From NCBI RefSeq assembly GCF_000208925.1, contig NW_001914863.1:4786-68785 (forward strand): a DNA stretch of 64,000 bases, in the 5' to 3' direction. Made by a program: the position numbers and the translations under genes. Of this stretch, positions 59,058-64,000 are shown piece by piece. The notes under the pieces are model-generated. The model searched no databases and was not told where the DNA came from. It saw nothing but the letters and a program-made list of their open reading frames with translations. The DNA is from Entamoeba histolytica HM-1:IMSS (lineage: Eukaryota; Evosea; Mastigamoebida; Endamoebidae). Numbering within the stretch: the first letter of the stretch is position 1; the number at the start of each line of letters is the position of its first letter.

Positions 59058-60627
59058 ATGATTCTTTTATTTTATTGTATTGTATGTTGTATTGGAACAT
59101 TTATTTCACCATGTGTTGTTTGTTAAATACAATTAAAAGAAAATAAAAAAAAAAAAAGAAAATTAAATCAAACAGAGTACTTTTAAAATAGGATTAATTG
59201 ATCAGATGGATGAATTTGGAATTTCAATTGAATCAGAATGTTATGATAATATACCAAATGCTAAAGATGTTGTTAAAGGATTAATTATTGAATCTGAATG
59301 TTATATTCATGAGTCATTAAAAGATGAAGAAACATATACATTTACAACAAGAAGATGTGGTTCATGTTTAGGGTTAAGTGGACCATCAATGAAATCATAT
59401 CAATGTATGATTTCTGGTTTTTTTAAAATAAACAATGCTACAGATGATCCATTTATAATAGATTATTTTAAAAGAACAGTTTTAGTAAAAGAAAATATGT
59501 TTGAGCAAGTTACAGGACAAATTGTTGATGAATTTACATTTATTACTGAAGTTTCTGTACAACAACAATCATGTAGATTTAATACCATTCCACAATTACT
59601 TACTAATGAAAGTAAAAATAAAAGTATAGCAATACACATCTTTGATACTAATATTATTTCTAAATATCTTAGAATAAATAATACATTATATAAAATGAAT
59701 GATGGACATTATGAAATTCCTGAGTCTTATATTGGAAAAGATTTATACATTGATGTTATTCTTATTAGTAATGTTGTTATTCCATTTAATATTCATTCAT
59801 TACAATTAAATACTTTATATTCTTCTTCATTAATTATTCCTTTAGAACATACTACAAATCAATGTTTTTATTCACCTAATACAATTATTCTTAATACAAC
59901 TATTGATAGTGGTGTTAAATTTGACTGGAGTGCTTTATCTTTTGATTCATCAGAAAATGTAATATTTGTTGATGAAAATAAAAATGGATGGAATGTAATA
60001 AGTACTGATCAAAATACAATTGTAATAATATATTATGATACTCCTCATTTATTTGGAGAAATGTATAGTGAATTTAATGTTACATTAACATTTGAAAAAA
60101 ATAATACTATTAAATTAAATGATGTTTCAATTGTACTTATAAATGATTTCTTAAACAATAATTTAACAACATTTAATTCATCAATTTCTAATTTATGTAG
60201 TAAATTAAATAGTAAAACATATTATTCATCAAATCAATTAAGTATAAGAACATATATTCCAATAAATAAATGTACAGGATATTTTAATGGAATTGTTTTA
60301 AATTTTACAACAATTAATACTAAATCATTTCTTATTACTTCTTCTTATTTAATAGAACGTGAATTATATTCTACTGCAAAATATTGTGATATAAATGCAT
60401 TTAGTTGTAATAAAACACAATGTTCAGGAACAAATTCTACAATAATAGGAGTTAATAATATTCATTGGGTTGCTGGGTGTGAACCAGTTTGTGATAGTTG
60501 TGCTATTGGGTATAGTTGTAATACTGATGGTATTTGTGTTGTTACACCAAATCATAATACAAGAAGTAAAGGAGTATCAATAAAGATTGTTATCACAATG
60601 CTAATCATTTTAATTATACTTCTTTAA
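59058..60627 (+). CDS. Cys-containing surface protein with signal-peptide exon and C-terminal anchor
   Basis: I do not recognise a family. Exon 1 (59058-59117) encodes a 20-residue signal peptide (MILLFYCIVCCIGTFISPCV); a 58-base intron (GTTTGTTAAATAC to CAAACAG) leads in phase 0 to exon 2 (59176-60627), beginning STFKIGLIDQMDEF. The product has 503 residues. The body is rich in Asn, Ser and Thr with many N-glycosylation sequons. A Cys cluster lies near the C-terminus (CDINAFSCNKTQCSG, then CEPVCDSCAIGYSCNTDGIC). The protein ends in a 16-residue hydrophobic segment with nothing after it (KIVITMLIILIILL), so it is either GPI-anchored or a type I membrane protein with no tail. Starting at the internal ATG 59206 would lose the signal peptide. 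Confidence 0.75.
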
Positions 60628-60750
60628 TAATATATTTTTAATTAACTTATAAAATAAAAAACAATGAAATAAAATTTAATGAAAAAAGAATCGATGATAG
60701 AGAGATGAACTATGTTAAATTTTCTTAAGTGATAATTATCTGAAATACTT

Positions 60751-61509
60751 TTAAAACAATGTTGTTTCAATATTAGCAGAAATAACATTTAGAGAATTAT
60801 GAATCCAATTTAATTGGTCGTTAATCATCTTCATATTTTGATTTAATTGTGGGTCTTTACTAAGATTTTGACAAATTATTTGACACTTATCTAATTGACT
60901 CTTAGTATTTTCAACTGATGTTTTTAGGAATTCTTTTGCATTATCTCTTGTTGGAATTCCATTAAATTCAGGCATAGGTGAATCTCCAATAGCTTGAAAA
61001 AATGAGTTTTGTTGTTGTATTTCTTCTTTACCTTCTTTAATTCCTTGATCATCATTTTCTTCTATTAAACTACTTTTTTTCTGTTTAACCCATGGACAAT
61101 CCTTTCTTCTTAATTTCCAGAAATTAGGTCTCTTTAATGTTAATGTTCCACTTTGAAAAAATGGTGAATGACTAAGTCCATCAAGAAATGCTTTTTTCCA
61201 TCTATTTGGATTGGTTTTAAATTGGTCTAATTGTCCAAAAATATGCCAATGGTCTGCAACAAATCCATGAATATCATCTTTTAAAGAAAAATAAACTGTT
61301 CCTTTATGTAATTCCATTAATGAATATAATATTACTCGACAAATCAATATCCATGAAACTGGTCGTTTAACTCCAAAAACTTCCATTCCATGTTTACATA
61401 ATGGACATAAACATAATTTTAAATGATATTCTTCATCTTCTGGTATTTCTGGAGGAATCGGTGTTGAGTCAACTTCATTAAAAACAGGGGTGTTACAAGG
61501 TCGTTCCAT
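60751..61509 (-). CDS. Forkhead-like winged-helix protein, intronless paralogue
   Basis: Putative DNA-binding protein of 252 residues. After a short N-terminus with a CLCPLC motif (residues 33-38), residues about 50-140 follow the forkhead layout: helix 1 VSWILICRVILYSL, then FSLKDDIHGFVADHW, then helix 3 WKKAFLDGLSHSPFF, where W, L-S and the final F match forkhead W-Q-N-S-I-R-H-N-L-S-x4-F at the same spacing, then NFWKL for the family Y-W-x-L. The Asn and His of helix 3 that contact bases in classic forkheads are Lys and Asp here. An acidic linker and a helical C-terminus (about 180-252) follow. Its neighbour at 61737 is a paralogue that has an intron where this gene has none. Confidence 0.6.
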   Translation of the reverse strand: MERPCNTPVFNEVDSTPIPPEIPEDEEYHLKLCLCPLCKHGMEVFGVKRPVSWILICRVILYSLMELHKGTVYFSLKDDIHGFVADHWHIFGQLDQFKTNPNRWKKAFLDGLSHSPFFQSGTLTLKRPNFWKLRRKDCPWVKQKKSSLIEENDDQGIKEGKEEIQQQNSFFQAIGDSPMPEFNGIPTRDNAKEFLKTSVENTKSQLDKCQIICQNLSKDPQLNQNMKMINDQLNWIHNSLNVISANIETTLF

Positions 61510-61736
61510 TTTATTTAAATATTACAGTTTAACAAAATTCTCTTTTTTCTTTTTGTTTTTTTATTTCATGTTTTGGTAATATCTATAAAATAAAAATAAC
61601 AAACTTTTCGTTTCGTTTTGACTTTTGGTATTTAAGATTTCTGTCTTTTCGTTATTAAATTGTTTATTTTTAGTTTAAATATGATGTGATTATGTAACTA
61701 TTTTAGAAATGATAAAACAAAAAGAAATAACATAAA

Positions 61737-62635
61737 TTAATTCAATATTACATTGAAAAATAAACATCCTGAATAATGATTTCTACAACTTTGACTTTGT
61801 TTATAAGACGTTTCATTTTCATTAAGAGTTTTCATTAAAAAATATACTCCCATTCTAAGATTTTTAAAAGTTTCAACTTTTGCTAATAACTGCATTTTCA
61901 TATCATAACTAATATTTCTTTGTAATTCAAAATCACACTTTTCAAGCATACTTTGTGCATATTCATAAATTTTAATATAACTATTTCTTAATCTCATTTG
62001 AACCTCTTGGAAATTATCGTTTAACTCTACCATTCTTTTCTTAGTTGATAACGACATCAAAACAATTGGTTTTTGTTGACAAGGTATGATGTCATCTGCA
62101 GAATATATTACATTTATGGCTTTTGGTTGTAAATTACCTAACCAAGGATTGTCTTTAACTCTTAATTTCCAATACCCCGTAGTTTTATAAGCACTATACC
62201 CTGATTCAAAATAAGGTGAATGACTTAATGCATCAAGAAAAGATTTCTTCCATTTAGATGGATTTGTTAAAACTAATAAAAATATTAGTACTTAATATTG
62301 ATTATTAAATAGCAAAATAACAATTGTTTATATATAATAAAAGAAAAAAAGAATAACAAACATTGTTTTAATGTAGAAAATGTATACCAATGATCTGCAA
62401 CAAATCCATAAATATCTTTCTTCAAAGTAAAATATTCTGTTTGAGGATAGAGTTTTGTTAATGAAAAAAGGATGATTCTAATGATATAAATCCATGAAAT
62501 TAAATCTGTTTTAGTATCATTATAATTAGGAATTCCATTAATACATAATGGACATAAACATAATTGTAATGGTTTTCCTTGTGAATCTTTTGAAATAGGT
62601 GTTGAGTCAGTATTATTAAACACTGGTTTACTCAT
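61737..62635 (-). CDS. Forkhead-like winged-helix protein, intron-containing paralogue
   Basis: Tandem paralogue of the gene at 60751. Exons on the minus strand: 62635-62362 and 62272-61737; the 89-base intron begins GTTTGTTATTC and ends TTTTTATTAG. The phase-1 junction restores FSTLKQ/FLTNPSKWKK, aligned with GQLDQFKTNPNRWKK in the paralogue, and gives 269 residues. CLCPLC (about 28-33), SWIYIIRIILFSL, FTLKKDIYGFVADHW, WKKSFLDALSHSPYF and GYWKLRVKDNPW repeat the forkhead-like pattern. The C-terminal 130 residues are helical and share little with the paralogue except perhaps a coiled-coil tendency. Read without splicing, only short unrelated pieces appear. Confidence 0.6.
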
Positions 62636-62973
62636 TGATTTCTTAATGTTAATAATACTGATTTATCAAGTTGCTAGTTCAGTCATTTCTTATTCAAAAA
62701 GTAATTCTCTTTATTTTATATGTTTCTTTTCTTTCCTCTGTTTTTCATAACTTTTTACATTTTTTTATTCGTTTCAACGCACTTTTTTTCTCCTTCTTTT
62801 ATCTTCCTTTTAGATTCATTTTCTGGATTTTTTTTTTTTATTAACTCGAAATGAACAGTTTATTATTCTTTTCTTCTTACTTTTGTTTTTAGTGTTTAAA
62901 AGAACCTTTGAGGATTTCATCATTCACGAATGGCAGTCTTAACTTAAGGAATTATAAAAACAAAAAAAAAATT
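62636..62973. other. Divergent intergenic region
   Basis: About 340 bases between the forkhead-like gene and the phosphoesterase gene. It is T/C-rich in the middle (62700-62870). No gene or RNA is seen. AAAGAACCTTTG at about 62897 lies some 70 bases before the 62974 ATG. Confidence 0.5.
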
Positions 62974-64000
62974 ATGAAACGTTTCGAATCTATCTTTATG
63001 ATTATCGATGTTATTTTGTTTATTATTGTTTGGATAACGTTGTTTGGTATTATTCTTTATTTGTTTTATCCAACTCTCCCACCTGAAATTTATCCAACCC
63101 CAACAATAGTAAAACAATCCAATACTTTTTTTACAATAGTTCAAGTTTCAGACCCTCACTTTTCTAAATGGTGGATTAGTCATGCAGTTAAAAGGATGAA
63201 TAAATTTTGTAGTTCAACCTTAAAGAAAACAAAACCTGAACTTGTTGTTGTTACTGGAGATATTACTAAAGGTCAAAAATTTGCTGCTACAAACTATCCA
63301 ATGCAACACCGAGAAGAGTGGGAAGGTTATAGAACTAGAGTAGACAATGTATGTAAAAGATATTTTTGTAATAGTAATAATTTTAATCAATCAGAAAATG
63401 AGCTATTAAATAGAATACCTAAATGTCTTTCTGATCATTGGATTGATATTCGTGGAAATCATGATAGTGATGGAATGATATATGGTGTTGAAGAAAAAAA
63501 CTATGCTAAAGATTATCTAATTTCTGGAGATCAAAAATTGATTGTCCGAGATATTACTAAAGATAACCAAACTATTAGAGTTATTTTAATCGATATGTTT
63601 CAAGAAACTTCTTTACCTGTTGATGGAGAAGGAATAGTCAATATTTCATTATATAATATATTAAAACAAAAACTAACTGAAAGAAAAACAACTCATACAA
63701 TCCTTGCTGGACATTACCCAATTAATTCAGTTGTTGTTGAAGAAAATGACACTCTACTTAATTGTCTTAGAAATGACTTCAATGATAATCTTCCTTTTTC
63801 GATGTATTGGAGTGGTCATTATCATCAAAAAAATTTACATGTTTATCATAAAGGTGGGATTAGAGAAGTTGAATGTCCAACTATGGAAAATAATGTTGTT
63901 CATATCTATGTATTTAAGGATGGATTTATTTATGACAAAGATTTATATATTTACAAAGACACAGTTTTATTATTAAAACCTACAGCACAAAAATATTATA
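62974..64000 (+). CDS. TMEM62: TMEM62-like calcineurin-type phosphoesterase (partial, runs off window)
   Basis: A membrane-anchored metallophosphoesterase. The open frame starts at ATG 62974 and is still open at the window end (342 codons seen). Residues about 8-32 form one transmembrane helix, so the catalytic domain is probably lumenal or extracellular. Metal-binding motifs are all present in order: VSDPHF (Asp60, His62), VVTGDIT (Asp96), RGNHDSDGM, LAGHYP and WSGHYHQ. The segment MNKFCSSTLKKTKPELVVV and the REEWEGYR stretch after the second motif match TMEM62 more than acid phosphatase or Cdc1. Family members continue with several C-terminal transmembrane helices, which would lie beyond 64000. 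A shorter 66-codon minus-strand frame across its 5' end is a shadow. Confidence 0.8.
   Translation, partial: MKRFESIFMIIDVILFIIVWITLFGIILYLFYPTLPPEIYPTPTIVKQSNTFFTIVQVSDPHFSKWWISHAVKRMNKFCSSTLKKTKPELVVVTGDITKGQKFAATNYPMQHREEWEGYRTRVDNVCKRYFCNSNNFNQSENELLNRIPKCLSDHWIDIRGNHDSDGMIYGVEEKNYAKDYLISGDQKLIVRDITKDNQTIRVILIDMFQETSLPVDGEGIVNISLYNILKQKLTERKTTHTILAGHYPINSVVVEENDTLLNCLRNDFNDNLPFSMYWSGHYHQKNLHVYHKGGIREVECPTMENNVVHIYVFKDGFIYDKDLYIYKDTVLLLKPTAQKYY

Overview
The window looks like nuclear DNA of an Entamoeba species, probably of the E. histolytica group. It is very AT-rich (by eye about three quarters A+T) and gene-dense, and most genes are uninterrupted. Where introns occur they are 46-93 bp and nearly all begin GTTTGT and end in AG, which is the Entamoeba intron style. 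Many start codons have a GAAC box (AGAACT or AAGAACTT) 15-50 bp upstream, the core promoter element known from E. histolytica. The window also holds two SINE copies with the same 5' head and a decayed R2/R4-type LINE tail. Its protein families (STT3, Yak1-like kinase, SM protein, CCZ1, RMC1, TLDc-like proteins, BspA-like leucine-rich repeats) are eukaryotic and fit an amoebozoan parasite. Species-level assignment is inference.

Layout. 1-16 kb: an unknown 753-residue protein, AP-2 alpha adaptin, a TFIIIC TPR subunit, an unknown protein, a 60-residue protein carrying a PDCD4-type motif, a secretory alpha/beta hydrolase, a possible SMP-domain lipid-transfer protein, a coiled-coil protein, a SPIN90/Ldb17-like protein and a Pcf11-like gene whose reading frame changes in mid-gene. 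16-25 kb: RMC1, proteasome beta5, COMMD3-like, ATG4 (one intron), PRA1, a small coiled-coil protein and a TLDc-like protein. 25-33.6 kb: a Yak1/DYRK kinase (three exons), a carnosine N-methyltransferase-like protein, STT3, a PP2A-type phosphatase and a second TLDc-like protein. 33.6-35.9 kb is gene-poor and holds the LINE remnant. 35.9-43.2 kb: a Trk/HKT cation transporter (three exons), a third TLDc-like protein, an unknown protein, a RasGAP-domain protein and beta-hexosaminidase. 43.4-44.8 kb holds fragments of an unidentified decayed gene. 44.9-53.3 kb, all minus strand: a secreted charge-segregated protein, a Ras-like GTPase, poly(A) polymerase, MYG1, a tail-anchored SNARE, a SINE, a POLD3-like PIP-box protein and a SANT-like protein. 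53.4-64 kb: a second SINE, a coiled-coil protein, a BspA-like LRR protein, a Sec1/Munc18 protein, a small acidic protein, CCZ1, a surface protein with a signal-peptide exon, two tandem forkhead-like genes and a TMEM62-like phosphoesterase cut by the window edge.

Several genes serve membrane traffic and autophagy: AP-2, the SM protein, the SNARE, PRA1, COMMD3, ATG4, and CCZ1 plus RMC1, two subunits of one Rab7 activator. There is no operon structure; adjacency appears incidental apart from the tandem forkhead-like pair. About a dozen introns and several start codons were resolved by hand from splice signals and phase. They correct proteins that would otherwise look truncated, notably the surface protein, SNARE, GTPase, kinase, ATG4, transporter and SM protein.
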